Source of the DNA: Pyropia yezoensis
Lineage: Eukaryota; Rhodophyta; Bangiophyceae; Bangiales; Bangiaceae
DNA: 64,000 bases
Assembly: GCA_009829735.1 (NCBI GenBank)
Contig: CM020620.1
Coordinates: forward strand, 11,963,420 to 12,027,419
Reading direction: 5' to 3'
Below the pieces are notes generated by a model. It worked only from the letters and a program-made list of their open reading frames with translations. It ran no database searches and had not been told where the DNA came from. The stretch's first letter is position 1. Every line of letters starts with the position of its first letter. Made by a program: the position numbers and the translations under genes. Below, one piece after another: positions 53,707-63,626 of the stretch.

Positions 53707-54270
53707 AAAAGACACGCCTTGTATTTTGGCATTCCCAGTCGCCCCCCTCTGATCATCCGACTCCCGGCAGCGGACATCATCGCATTGCCTGAGAGGCGCC
53801 CTCCTGCCCCTCCCCCCTCCTCCCCCTTGACCCTGTTCCCCTCCCTCTGCTGCCGCCCCTCCCACCCCAAAACCTCACCCGTGATGGCCCTCTTCCGTGT
53901 CGCCAGCCGCGTTGCGGTTGAGCACCCGCCGCCGCCCCCCCACTTGCCCGCCGCCCGGCACGCGGCGACGCTCCCCCCCTCCCTCGCCGCTCGGCAGGCG
54001 GCAGCGGGCGGCGTGGCGGCAGCGGGGGGCGCCCGCCCACCCCCGCCTCCGCCCCCTCCCCCACCTCCGCCGCCACCACGGCCGCCCACCGCCACCCCCC
54101 CCTTAGAGGCTGCCACGCCTACAGCGGCGTTCTCACGCAGCCCACGCCGCCGCCGCCACCGCCACCGGCCTGGCGGCCTGTCGCCGCACCTCTGCCGCCG
54201 CCGGTATAGAAAGCGTGAGGCGCGATACAGGCTATCCGCTCGATGACACCCGCACCCGCCATCCACCACC
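53707..54270. other. Low-complexity spacer before DNA ligase
   Basis: C- and CCG-rich, with a poly-Pro-type run near 54040-54085. The 3' flank of DNA ligase I; no gene supported. Confidence 0.5.
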
Positions 54271-57200
54271 TCACCTGCTCACCGACGACTGACGGTTGTA
54301 GAATTCTGCCACTTGCGCCGCGTCCGTCGCCTCCTCGGGCTTCTTGTCGTCCCGCACCCGCACCAGCCGGGGGAAGCGGAGGGCAATGCCCTTGGCCGGG
54401 TCCACTAACCCGTACGCAGCCTGGTGCTGGGGGCTGATACTCAAGTCGGCGCACTTGACCTCCCACACCTGCGACGGCTCCAGCCACACGTCGGGGGTGA
54501 CCAGCGGGCCCGTGCCGACACGAAAGTAGGACTTGGGCGCCGTAAGCAGTCGCCCCGCCTCGGGGTCTTGGTAGTAGGCGGCAAACTCGGTGATCTGCGC
54601 GGCCGAGTAGCCGGTGCCGAGCTTGCAAATCGACTGCAAGCCGTCCGCTTCGGCGTCCCAGCAGGCGAGCAGGTACGCCCCGTACGCGCCGGTGCGCTTG
54701 CCCTTGCCGTACCACGCGCCAATGGGCACCAGGTCGAGTGTGTCCCCCACCGAGTCCATGTAGTCCTTCTTGAGCTTGAGCCAGTTTTGGCTCCGGTTGG
54801 CGGGCTCGTACGTCGCGTTGGGGCCATCCAGGGACTTGACCATCAGGCCCTCGCAGCCGGCGGCGATCGACTCGTTCAGCAACGTCGCCATCGCGTCCGT
54901 GTCGTGGCCGTCGCCGCCCACGGCAAAGGAGAATACGCCAGGCACGGGAGAGAAGACCTCGCGTAGCCGTCGCCGCCGCTCTCGAAGCGGCAGCCGGACC
55001 AACGACTCGCCATTGATGTACAGCAGGTCAAACGCAAACACGCACACCTGCACCTTAACGTTGGCAAGCTCCACGTCCTTGCGGGCGCGGCCTTGGAGCT
55101 CCTGGAAAGGGCGGACCCGCCCGCGATCAGCGTCCCACGCGACTGCCTCGGCGTCCAACACGAACGAGGCGCCCTCCCAGCCAGGCGCCAGCGCGCGGGG
55201 CAGGCCTGCCACAATGTCTGGGTACTTGGTTGTGGTGCACTCGGCCGACCGCGAATAAATGTGCACCGACCCGTCGGGTAGCCTGTGCACTTGCGCCCGC
55301 TCTCCGTCGTACTTGTACTCACATGTAAAGGGGTGGGCCGAGAACTTGTCGAGCACCTCTGACACCCCTTTGGTCGGCTTGGCCAACATGGGGCCAACGG
55401 GCACCCCGGGGGAGAGCGCACACCGCCGAAGCAGCCGGCCGTCAATAGCGCGGAACTCGCGAAGGGCGGCCACGATGGACTCCCACAGGGGTAGCTCGTT
55501 GTACGCGCGGCAGAGGAGGACAACCGCTTTCTTGATGCGCTCGTCCATGACCGCCTCCGCGCCAGCGATGGTGCCAGGCGCCAGCTTGGACACGCCAACC
55601 AGCGTCATTTGCCTCGCAGCGCCCTTTTTGGCCACTACCGATGCCTTCTTGGCTCCACCCTCCTTGGTCTTGGTCGCCTTGTCAGATGCGGGGGCTACCA
55701 CTGGCTTGGCACCCGACGCCTCCACGTCCACCACATCCTGGTCATCACTGACTTCCACTGTGTCGCCATCTTTGCTCGCGCGACCGGCGACAGGTGGGGG
55801 GGCGCGGTCTACCGGGGTAGGCCCCTCGGAATCAGCGCCCGAATCGACTGCCTCGCCCTCCCCCACCGCCTCGCCGTCGTCTTCCTCCGCGTCCACAGCC
55901 TCGACCACTTCCGCCAGACCCTTGCCCGAGTGCGCCCGTTCCATCATCAAGACCGCCTCGGCATCCTCATCCACCACCCCCGGCTCTGGCGGCGGCGCAT
56001 CGCGGGTCACCGCCGTGGCGAGGGCAACCAACACTGTCCGTGTGGCCAGGTGGATGCGCAGCTTGCCCGACAGCGCGCGCACGATGTACTTGGCCTCGGC
56101 GCCGCGGGCGGCGGCGAGGAGCTTGTTAATGCGAAAGGCCTTGCTCACCTGCGCAGACTTGCCCCCCGCCCGCGCAACCGCACGCAACTCGGCGAGAAGC
56201 TTGCGAACGGTCAGCTTGGGCGGCGCCATGAGCGTCCGCTGGGTGGCGCGGGATGAGGCAGCTACGTCGCCAAGGTCGCCCACGCGGTGCAGGTCCGCCT
56301 TGAGGGCGGCGAGGCCCTTGCCTGTCGACGCGACAAGCGCCTTGAGTAGCGTAGCTTCGCCGACGCCAATCTCCAGGCCCTCGTGGGCGGGCGCCAGCTT
56401 GTTGGTACACAGGTAGAGCGTGGCGACCAGGTCCTCGGGGGTGGCCGCGGCAATAGTGCGGAGTGCAGACGCGAGGATAGCCGTGATGGCCAGGCGGCCG
56501 GTCAGCGCTTCGACTGCCGAAAAGACGTCGGCAAGGAAGGCGTACGGGACAGGCTCACCCGCCCGCCACGTCACCGCGGAGAAGTGCGCGCAGTCGGCAA
56601 AGCGGTCGGCCAGGGTGTCACCACTAGGGAAGGCCGCCGCCGCCGCGGGCGCTAGCGCGGCGGGGGTGGGTGCACCCGTCGACGAGGCGGGGGCGGCGAC
56701 GCCCGCGCTGGCGGGGGCGGCGACGACCGCGTCTGACCCAGCGGCGGCGGCGCCCCGACACACCCCATCCCCCGCCACCGTCGCGGAGGGTGCCCCGCCC
56801 GCTGGCGTCGACGGCGCCGCCATGGTTGTTGAAACCGCTCCAGCCGCCTCGCCATCGGCCACTTCCGCCACTGCAGCAGGCACTGTCATCGCTGACGACG
56901 TCGACGCCGCCGCCCCCGTCGCTGCCGTCTCCACGTCGGCGGACGCTTTGGTCGTCGCCTTGACCGCCGCCGCCGCGGCGGGCGTCGGCCGCCCCACCCC
57001 GCCCCCTCCTACCTTGCCGAACGAAAGCTTGGACTGGGTCCCCCCTGGCGGACGGGCCTTGGCGCCACCCCCCTTCCCAAAAAACGACAGCTTGGGCTGC
57101 ACCATCCCCCCGCCACCACCACCTCCAGCACCCCCCGAGGGCCCCGTCACCCGCTTCTTCTTCTTGGCATCCCCGGCAGCGGGGCGCGGACGGGCGGGGG

Positions 57201-57477
57201 CGGAGGCGGGCGTGGGGGCGGGCGTAGGGGCGGTCGCTGGTAGAGCGTCGTCGTCGTCATCGACGTCCTCCCCGTCGCTGACGACGCGCGCGCGCTTGCG
57301 CGACGCCCCGGCGGCAGAGGGCGCGGCGGCCGCGGCGGCGGCGGCCGGTGCCGCTGCCTCCACCACCGCCACCCCATCGTCGTCACTGTCATCCACGTCC
57401 ACGGGCCCGTCGGCCAACGCGGGGCCGCCCACCACGGGGGGTTCCGCGACGGCCGCCGCGCCGTCAGCGCCCGCCAT
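54271..57477 (-). CDS. LIG1: ATP-dependent DNA ligase I
   Basis: A single-exon, 1068-residue protein from the ATG at 57477; upstream frame is open but lacks ATG. It seals Okazaki fragments and repair nicks. The N-terminal ~280 residues are disordered and Ala-rich, with acidic and basic (K-K-K-K-R) patches and a PCNA-binding box Q-P-K-L-S-F-F (127-133). A second, incomplete box, Q-S-K-L-S-F-G, lies at 148-154. The DNA-binding domain spans ~290-700. The adenylation domain holds E-Y-K-Y-D-G-E-R with Lys722 as AMP acceptor, then D-A-E-A-V-A (774-779) and E-G-L-M-V-K (876-881). The OB-fold carries W-L-K-L-K-K-D-Y (899-906). A stretch of roughly 120 residues (~500-625), acidic then Lys/Ala-rich, interrupts the DNA-binding domain, where human LIG1 has only a short loop. 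Possible mitochondrial isoforms cannot be judged. Confidence 0.95.
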   Translation of the reverse strand: MAGADGAAAVAEPPVVGGPALADGPVDVDDSDDDGVAVVEAAAPAAAAAAAAPSAAGASRKRARVVSDGEDVDDDDDALPATAPTPAPTPASAPARPRPAAGDAKKKKRVTGPSGGAGGGGGGGMVQPKLSFFGKGGGAKARPPGGTQSKLSFGKVGGGGVGRPTPAAAAAVKATTKASADVETAATGAAASTSSAMTVPAAVAEVADGEAAGAVSTTMAAPSTPAGGAPSATVAGDGVCRGAAAAGSDAVVAAPASAGVAAPASSTGAPTPAALAPAAAAAFPSGDTLADRFADCAHFSAVTWRAGEPVPYAFLADVFSAVEALTGRLAITAILASALRTIAAATPEDLVATLYLCTNKLAPAHEGLEIGVGEATLLKALVASTGKGLAALKADLHRVGDLGDVAASSRATQRTLMAPPKLTVRKLLAELRAVARAGGKSAQVSKAFRINKLLAAARGAEAKYIVRALSGKLRIHLATRTVLVALATAVTRDAPPPEPGVVDEDAEAVLMMERAHSGKGLAEVVEAVDAEEDDGEAVGEGEAVDSGADSEGPTPVDRAPPPVAGRASKDGDTVEVSDDQDVVDVEASGAKPVVAPASDKATKTKEGGAKKASVVAKKGAARQMTLVGVSKLAPGTIAGAEAVMDERIKKAVVLLCRAYNELPLWESIVAALREFRAIDGRLLRRCALSPGVPVGPMLAKPTKGVSEVLDKFSAHPFTCEYKYDGERAQVHRLPDGSVHIYSRSAECTTTKYPDIVAGLPRALAPGWEGASFVLDAEAVAWDADRGRVRPFQELQGRARKDVELANVKVQVCVFAFDLLYINGESLVRLPLRERRRRLREVFSPVPGVFSFAVGGDGHDTDAMATLLNESIAAGCEGLMVKSLDGPNATYEPANRSQNWLKLKKDYMDSVGDTLDLVPIGAWYGKGKRTGAYGAYLLACWDAEADGLQSICKLGTGYSAAQITEFAAYYQDPEAGRLLTAPKSYFRVGTGPLVTPDVWLEPSQVWEVKCADLSISPQHQAAYGLVDPAKGIALRFPRLVRVRDDKKPEEATDAAQVAEFYNRQSSVSR

Positions 57478-58796
57478 GGTGAACACCGTCACCCCCGCGG
57501 GAGGGGGGCGGGGGGGGTCGGGCGTGCTATACGGAGCGGGAGGAGGGAAAGGCAATAGCGCGTCGCAAACCACGGGCGGTGCGGGGAGGGCAGACAGAGG
57601 CCGTGGCGGTGGGGAAGCTGCGCCTGGCGGACGCGCGTCCACCCGCACCTCTTCACAACGCGAGTGGACCGAGCGGAAACAGACAGGCGGCAATAGCAGG
57701 GAGCGTCGACGAGCACGACACAAATGAAGGGGCGGTGCAGCCGAAGGCCACGTCCGGCGAGGCACACACTGCGTCGTAGTCCACGCCACGGCGAGCAGCC
57801 CACCTGTTCACTCTGCCTGCCCGCCCCCCACCGCCCTCCCCCCACGCCCAACGCCCGACCGCAACGCTCGCGCAACCGCGGCGTGGCGCGCGACACGAGC
57901 CCAGCCACCCCCCCAACGGCGGCGGATCTGAGAGTTCCCGCCAACTCTAAAGAGTTGCGTGGATTTGCTGTCAGCCGAAAACGATAGTAGCACAGAGAGC
58001 ATGGATGGCACCAATAAAATCGATACGTTAAATCAATACCATTAATCATCATTTAATTGTAGATTAAACAGTTGGCGCTTTCCCGTTCTTTACATGTTCT
58101 TAACTGAGTGATAAGTGAGCCTTGCCCCCCCCCCCCCCCCCCCCCCACTTCTTCCCACTGGCCCTTGCCCTGTTCGCTACATGGTTAATTACTCCTGCCG
58201 CGCTACGGAGCAGCCACAGCAGGACTGGCTCTGCGCGACGGTCCGTCGCTCACGCGGACGCAGCCACTGGTGCCGCCACTGCTGTCGCTGCCACTGCAGA
58301 CTTCCTTGCCGCCGCCCTGGCCGCCGACCCTCCCACTCTGATAGTATCACGCGACAAAAACGGGGAGGGGTCGGTGCGATGCTCAAGAACACTAGTGCCG
58401 GGACTGCTACGGCCGCTCGCTCTGTCGCCCTTTGCTGCAACCCTCAGGGTGGCAGCCAACCCAACGCCGCCTTCAACGTCGTCCTGGGTGGCAAGAAGGT
58501 CACCAACGAGAGTGCACTGAGCGAGCAGGCTTGGAGGGCAGTGTATGGGGGCCAAAGTGAGGGGTGCGCTCCACGGCGTCGCGGCAGCCAGGTCAGGCCA
58601 AGTCCAGGAAAAAACAACAGAATAATCTAAAACTCGAGATTTAATACATTAATCTATGTATTGATCTTTCTTGGATGGAAGAAATCCCTTGTTTTCCATC
58701 CATGCCTTAAAGCGCATAGTGTTGAGCGTTAGAGGATCCTCCCCCAGTGTCCCTACCTCCCTCGCCCGCCCGCACCCCTACATCTCTCCTAATTGC
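57478..58796. other. Intergenic region between DNA ligase and the SAP gene
   Basis: Contains the LIG1 promoter side, an AT-rich stretch at 58010-58090 and a C22 run at 58125-58146. No gene supported. Confidence 0.5.
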
Positions 58797-59823
58797 TCAC
58801 GCGGTCCGCCGGCGAGAAGAGCGGCGCTCAGGCCCCCCACCCCCTCCCGACGACCGGCGCTTGGCACTGCCGGGAGGTGGCAGGTCCCACTCAGAGTCCC
58901 CCCCCCCGGCAGGGGCAGGCGGCTCGCCGTTGATGGCCGACCCGGCCAACAGCCGCGACGATCGCCACCGACCCGCCGAGGCGGTTGGCCGGTCCGCGCC
59001 CACCGCAGCCCCACCGCCCGGCAACGTGGTGACCGCCTCTGCATCGTCTGCCGCCCCTGCTGCAGCCACATTTTTGCTGCTCGGCCGGCGGCCGCGACGC
59101 GCAACAGGCGGCGGCGCCACCGCAACCGGGTCCGAGCCGCCAGCGGCGGCCGGCACGGTTCGTGGGGCCGTGGCAGCGGTGCGGCGCCCCCCTCCGTCCT
59201 CTTTCCAACGGCCGGGGCGGCTCCGCCCCCTGCGCCTGCTGCGCGGCCGGCCGCCGCGCCGGGCTTGCGGATGGATACAGCTACGGTCGCCGCCGCCATC
59301 GCCTCGGCCATGGCCGCCGCGGCACGGGCGCCAACGCCTGCGCGCCGGAGACGGGTTGCTTCGTCCGTTGCGGTAGACACCTCAGCCACGTGCTCCAGCG
59401 TCCGCGCCTCGCCAGCGGCCGCCTTGGCTGCCGCTAACGCTGCGGCGCCGACGGGCGCGCGCAGGTGGTCCGTGCCCACAACGGGAGGGGGCACGAGCAA
59501 CGGCGGGAGGGGCACCCCGGGGGTGCGCGGGGGGGCGGGGGGGGGGTGGCTCGACCCGTGACGCTCGCCGTGCCGGCTGGCGGCCGGCCGCGTCGACCAC
59601 AACATGGAGCCGCCTCGGACACGGCCGCAGCAGCCGCCGCTGCCACCGCAGCCGTTGTCGCCGCCACAAACGGGTCATCGTATGGCTCGGGGGAATCGCC
59701 GGCGCCGCTCTTGTCAGCGTCCTTCCCGGTGGCGGCCTCGAGGCGGGCGACGAGGAGGTCCTTTTTCCCTCCGGTTGGCTCGCCGAGGTCTGTGAGCGCC
59801 GCCCGTACCTGCGCCACCAGCAT
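58797..59823 (-). CDS. SAP-domain protein (SARNP/THO1-like), with two apparent frameshifts
   Basis: From the ATG at 59823 the first ~35 residues form a SAP helix-turn-helix (V-R-A-A-L-T-D-L-G-E-P-T-G-G-K-K-D-L-L-V-A-R-L), a DNA/RNA-binding motif. An N-terminal SAP domain followed by a basic, disordered tail is the layout of THO1/SARNP mRNA-export factors. Coding character then passes to a second frame near 59530, at a C9/C7 run, and to a third near 59190, at a G6 run. It ends at 58797 with a basic S/R tail (G-P-E-R-R-S-S-R-R-R). Both frame changes fall at homopolymers, so assembly errors are likely; short introns or real decay are alternatives. Ala/Pro/Gly-rich composition makes the distal part less certain than the SAP domain. 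Confidence 0.55.
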
Positions 59824-59983
59824 CTTGGCGGGTGCCGCCAGCAGCGTCGCTCCCGAATCGGGCGCACAAGACAACGGGAAGACGACTGCGTCGTGCACCT
59901 TCACTGGCAGGGCGGCGGCGGCGGGGGTCGAGGCGGCGGCGAAGCCCTACACCAAGAATAACACGTATATCCGGGTTCTGGGT

Positions 59984-60014
59984 GCAGTAATCCGGGTTTT
60001 TCCCGGATTACTGC
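59984..60014. repeat. Perfect 13-bp hairpin
   Basis: GCAGTAATCCGGG and its inverse complement separated by T5. Further CCGGGTT(C/T) copies lie at 59970 and 60082. It may be the core of a small foldback element. Confidence 0.8.
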
Positions 60015-60015
60015 C

Positions 60016-60921
60016 CCCCTCCCCACCGGGGCACCTCCCTGATGAGTTTTCCAGAGGGGTGGCTTCGGAGCTATTTTATTCCGGGTTTTTGACCGGGCGT
60101 CATGGACTGGTGGAGAGCCCCCCCCGCCCTCCCTGTTCAGAGTCCGCGCCGCCGCTCACCCACCCCCCCGGCTCGCTCGTTCCCACTACGCCGCCGTCCC
60201 CAGCGCGGCCCCGCCACCGTGCCGCCTCGCCGCCGCGCCGAGCTGCTCTCACCACAGCCATGCTCCGTGACCAATGGCCAGTCGACTTACATAGAATCTT
60301 GTGAGGGTTTCCAGGCGGTCGCGGCGCCGACCGCACCCACCCTTCGACTCCACGACCGCCGATCCAGCTCAGTCGGGAGAGGGGTCGATGCTGCGAGTCG
60401 TCTGCACAGACCTTTGCCGGCCGCTGGCAGGCCGCTGCCGTGGAGGTGCCGTGGGCAGGGCGTTTTCGAACTGATTGGCACGAGATCTGGGGATGGAGGG
60501 TGGGTAAGGATGGGGGGTGAAGGGCGTGTCCATGCTGGAGGCAGACAGGGGCTCTCTGCACCTCTGGCAATGACGTAGACATCCCCGTTGTATCGCTAGT
60601 GTCACGCCCGAGCCAATGGCTGGTCGTGACACTAGCGCCGTCGCCCCTCCCTACTGTCCTCGCCAAGAACATCTGGCCTGCACGCAGTCTGGCTCGCGAG
60701 AGCTCCCTCGCAGGCCGGCCCACGCCGCACGACGCCCTCCGGCCGCTCTATTCTCTCCCTCCCGCGCCCTCAGCGTTCAGGTGCGCTTCCAATCGCCATC
60801 GACTATAAAGCCAATCATCGCTGCCCAACGCCCAGCCGACCTCGCCCTGGCTGACCCAATCGCTTCCACCCACCCGCACTCGCCGCCCGCATTCTCCAAC
60901 TACCCACGTACGCCAGTCACG
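60016..60921. other. Intergenic region with one perfect hairpin
   Basis: No supported gene. At 60594-60637 there is a perfect 13-base stem (CGCTAGTGTCACG / inverse) around an inner palindrome AGCCAATGGCT. Confidence 0.5.
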
Positions 60922-61559
60922 TGTAGCACAATAGGGAACCGTTGCACGTCCACTCTCAGGGAACACTCACCAGGGGGATCGGCACCAACGTCACCGGGAG
61001 GCCAAGGTTGCTGCCCTTGGAGCACAAGCCACGGGACCAAGATGGGAGCCCAAATGGGGGGGGTTTGTTGTTCTACCATGGCCGGCGGTGGATTCGCCGC
61101 CGGCCCCCTCGCTATAAACCCTTGGAGACACCACTAACTACCCTCCACCCCAAGATGCAAGTCCCTCTGGTCATACGTAACTCGCAGATACCGTGACCAA
61201 TACGAACTCCCAACTTGACAGTTAAGGATTAGAAGTAGCCCCCTAGATTAGGGTCGCAATACGGTCATCCATATTGCTACATAACCCCCCCTTAGATTCG
61301 GCCCGTTCTCGGGTCGATACGCGTTCGGCTCGCCGAATGTAAGATGCAATATATCGCGTGACCATTCACCAGTCGGGTGGGGCGGGGCTTTGCGCCCGCT
61401 CACGGAAGCCACCCCATTTCGGGGTCGGTTGAGGGGGATGCCCCCCTTTGTGAGGCGCGTAAGCGATCGGTTTTCCGGACCGTTGAATTTCCCGATGCGG
61501 GGATTGGGCCACGACCCCACGGGGAGTGTGGTGCAAGCCGATCCGCCACCAGGCGTCTG
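60922..61559 (+). repeat. LTR copy A of a third LTR element
   Basis: Aligns with 61969-62602 (offset 1047 at the start; roughly 94% over the first 230 bases, with small indels later). It begins TGTAGCACAATAGG, holds a 9-bp perfect hairpin (GGCCGGCGG...CCGCCGGCC) and a TATAAA box at about 61113. The 3' boundary is estimated from where similarity stops. It may be a solo LTR or part of a broken element. Confidence 0.65.
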
Positions 61560-61968
61560 AAGCCCCACGGATGCTTGAGAAGTAGCCCACAGCCTGCGTA
61601 CCATGAGAACAGCAAGAATGTAACTCCAATACACAATCGAGTATGAGTGGCAAGTAGTACGTCATAATTAGTGATGCCTCTGCTGCAGCCGCAAAACTAC
61701 CCCGACAAGGATCTCTCTCAGAGCCTCCCGCGAAGGAGCCCATCGAAGGTACACCCGCCAAAAACCGAGAACGACAGTCATTCCCAGTGCCAAAGACACC
61801 CCTGAACGCCCAACGCCTTTGGCGCCAGTCATCCAGCGAGTCTCTCCCTCCCCCTGCGTTTCATGTTACTCCTTCTGTCCTTCCTCTATCTGTTATGGTG
61901 GGTCAAGTTTGCGGTGTGCTCGCTTCGCCTGACCCTATCGACGTGCCCGCTACGACTATCTGCGTCGC
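61560..61968. other. Spacer between the two LTR copies
   Basis: About 400 bases of unique sequence, no gene seen. Confidence 0.5.
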
Positions 61969-62602
61969 TGTAGCACAATAGGAATCCGTCGCACGTCCAC
62001 TCTCAGGGAACACTCACCAAGGGGGATCGGCACCAACGTCACCGGGAGGCCAAGGTTGCTGTCCTTGGAGCGCAAGCCACGGGACCAAGATGGGAGCCCA
62101 AATGGGAGGGGTTTGTTGTTCTGCCTTGGCCGGCGGTGGATTCGCCGCCGGCCCCCTCGTTATAAACCCTCGGAGACACTACTAACTACCCTCCACCCCA
62201 AGATGCAAGTCCCTCTGGTCATACGTAACTTGTAGATACCGTGACCAGTACGGGCTCTCAAATTGAAAGCCAAGGATTAGAAGTAGCCCCCCTAACATTA
62301 GGGTCACAATACGGCCAACCATATTGCTACATATCCCCCCCTTAGATTCGGCCCGTCCTCGGGTCGAGTTGCATTCGGGTTACCGAATGTAAGTGGGTCG
62401 CGTGACCGTTTACCGGTCGGGTGGGGCTTTGCGCCCTGTCGCGACAGACACCCCTTTTCGAGGTTGCCTGAGGGGGGTGCCCCCCTTTGTGTGGTACACA
62501 CACGATCCGTTTTCCGGACCGTTAATTTCCCGATGCGGGTTTCTGTTCACGACCCCCCTTTCCGAGGGGTGTGCAAGCGGATCCGCCACCAGGTGTCTGG
62601 TG
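61969..62602 (+). repeat. LTR copy B, probable 5' LTR of element 3
   Basis: Same structure as copy A: TGTAGC start, hairpin, TATAAA near 62162. TGGTGGTAGGGGAGCCCC follows at about 62598, a possible primer-binding site for a tRNA ending in ...CCACCA. The gag-like frame begins about 300 bases further on the same strand. Confidence 0.6.
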
Positions 62603-62916
62603 GTAGGGGAGCCCCTCTCGTGAGACGATTGAGTGGGTGGCGGGGTTGCCCGCGTTGCGTGGGGGCGGTTGGGGGTGACCCCCCTGGTTACCCCGTGTGG
62701 AGGGGGCGTGGCTCCGGTCCAGGTGCCTGGGTGGAGCGCCCTCGTAGCCCGGCTGGCGCGGGTCGTCCCGCGCTGCCGTATCGCTCGTGCTGAACTGTGT
62801 GGTTATAAGCGCGGGTGCCCGCGCTTCCCTGGCTCGTCCGCGCGAGCGTTCCTTGTACCGGGTCGAGCCGGCCTCGGCTTTTCTGCAAGGGGCGCCCCTG
62901 TCACCCCGGTTGCACC

Positions 62917-63460
62917 ATGTCGGACCCCCAGGTACCCGCGGGCGAGGACGACCTCCTGCCTGAGGAGGGGGAAGAGGTGATGGTGGACGACGTTCCCGTC
63001 TCCGCCACCGCCGCCGAGTGCTTCCTAGCGAGCTCGTCCGAGGACGAGGACGACCGGGTGACCGTTCGTGTGGCCCCGGAAGGCGCGCCAGGCGGGTTGT
63101 CGTCCGTGTGTAGCGGTACGACGGCTCCGTCGGGCGGCGGACAACCGCGTACAGCGGTGGGCTCCACCGCTACTCCTCCGGCGGCCCGGATGGCTTCTGT
63201 CGCCGGTGCCGGCGTGGCTCTACCTCAAGACGGTGTCGCCGGCGTGGCGGATGGTGGTGGCGGCCGCCCGGCCAGTCCGGCGGGTCAAGACGGCGCGGGT
63301 GCCCGCCCGGTTGGTGTGTCCGCTGCGGCGGGTAGCGGGTCTACCCGTGCTGCCCCCGTGGTACCCACGTCGGGTCCGGGTGGCGGCGATGCTCTGCCCG
63401 CGGTGCCGCGGACGCGTGACGGTCAAGAGGTATCTACCTCGATGGCAGTGGACTCCGGGA
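62917..63460 (+). CDS. N-terminal part of a gag-like ORF of element 3
   Basis: The ATG at 62917 (CACCATGT) opens a frame with an acidic start (D-D-L-L-P-E-E-G-E-E, then S-S-E-D-E-D-D) followed by Gly/Ala/Pro/Ser-rich sequence. This resembles the disordered N-termini of the two other gag proteins here. Around 63450 coding character moves to another frame. No domain is recognised; the gag label rests on the position after an LTR and on composition. Confidence 0.4.
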
Positions 63461-63626
63461 GTTACTCCGGGCGGGCGCCCGCCCTCTTCTTCCTCCTCGG
63501 CCGCGTGCGACTCCGGCGCCGGCCCCTCTGCCGGTGGGGCATCCCCCGGCGCCCCCTATTCTTCCTGGTCCTGCCCGGATTGCCCCGTTGGGTGGCGGCG
63601 TCGCCGTGGCGGCGGGTAAACCCGCC

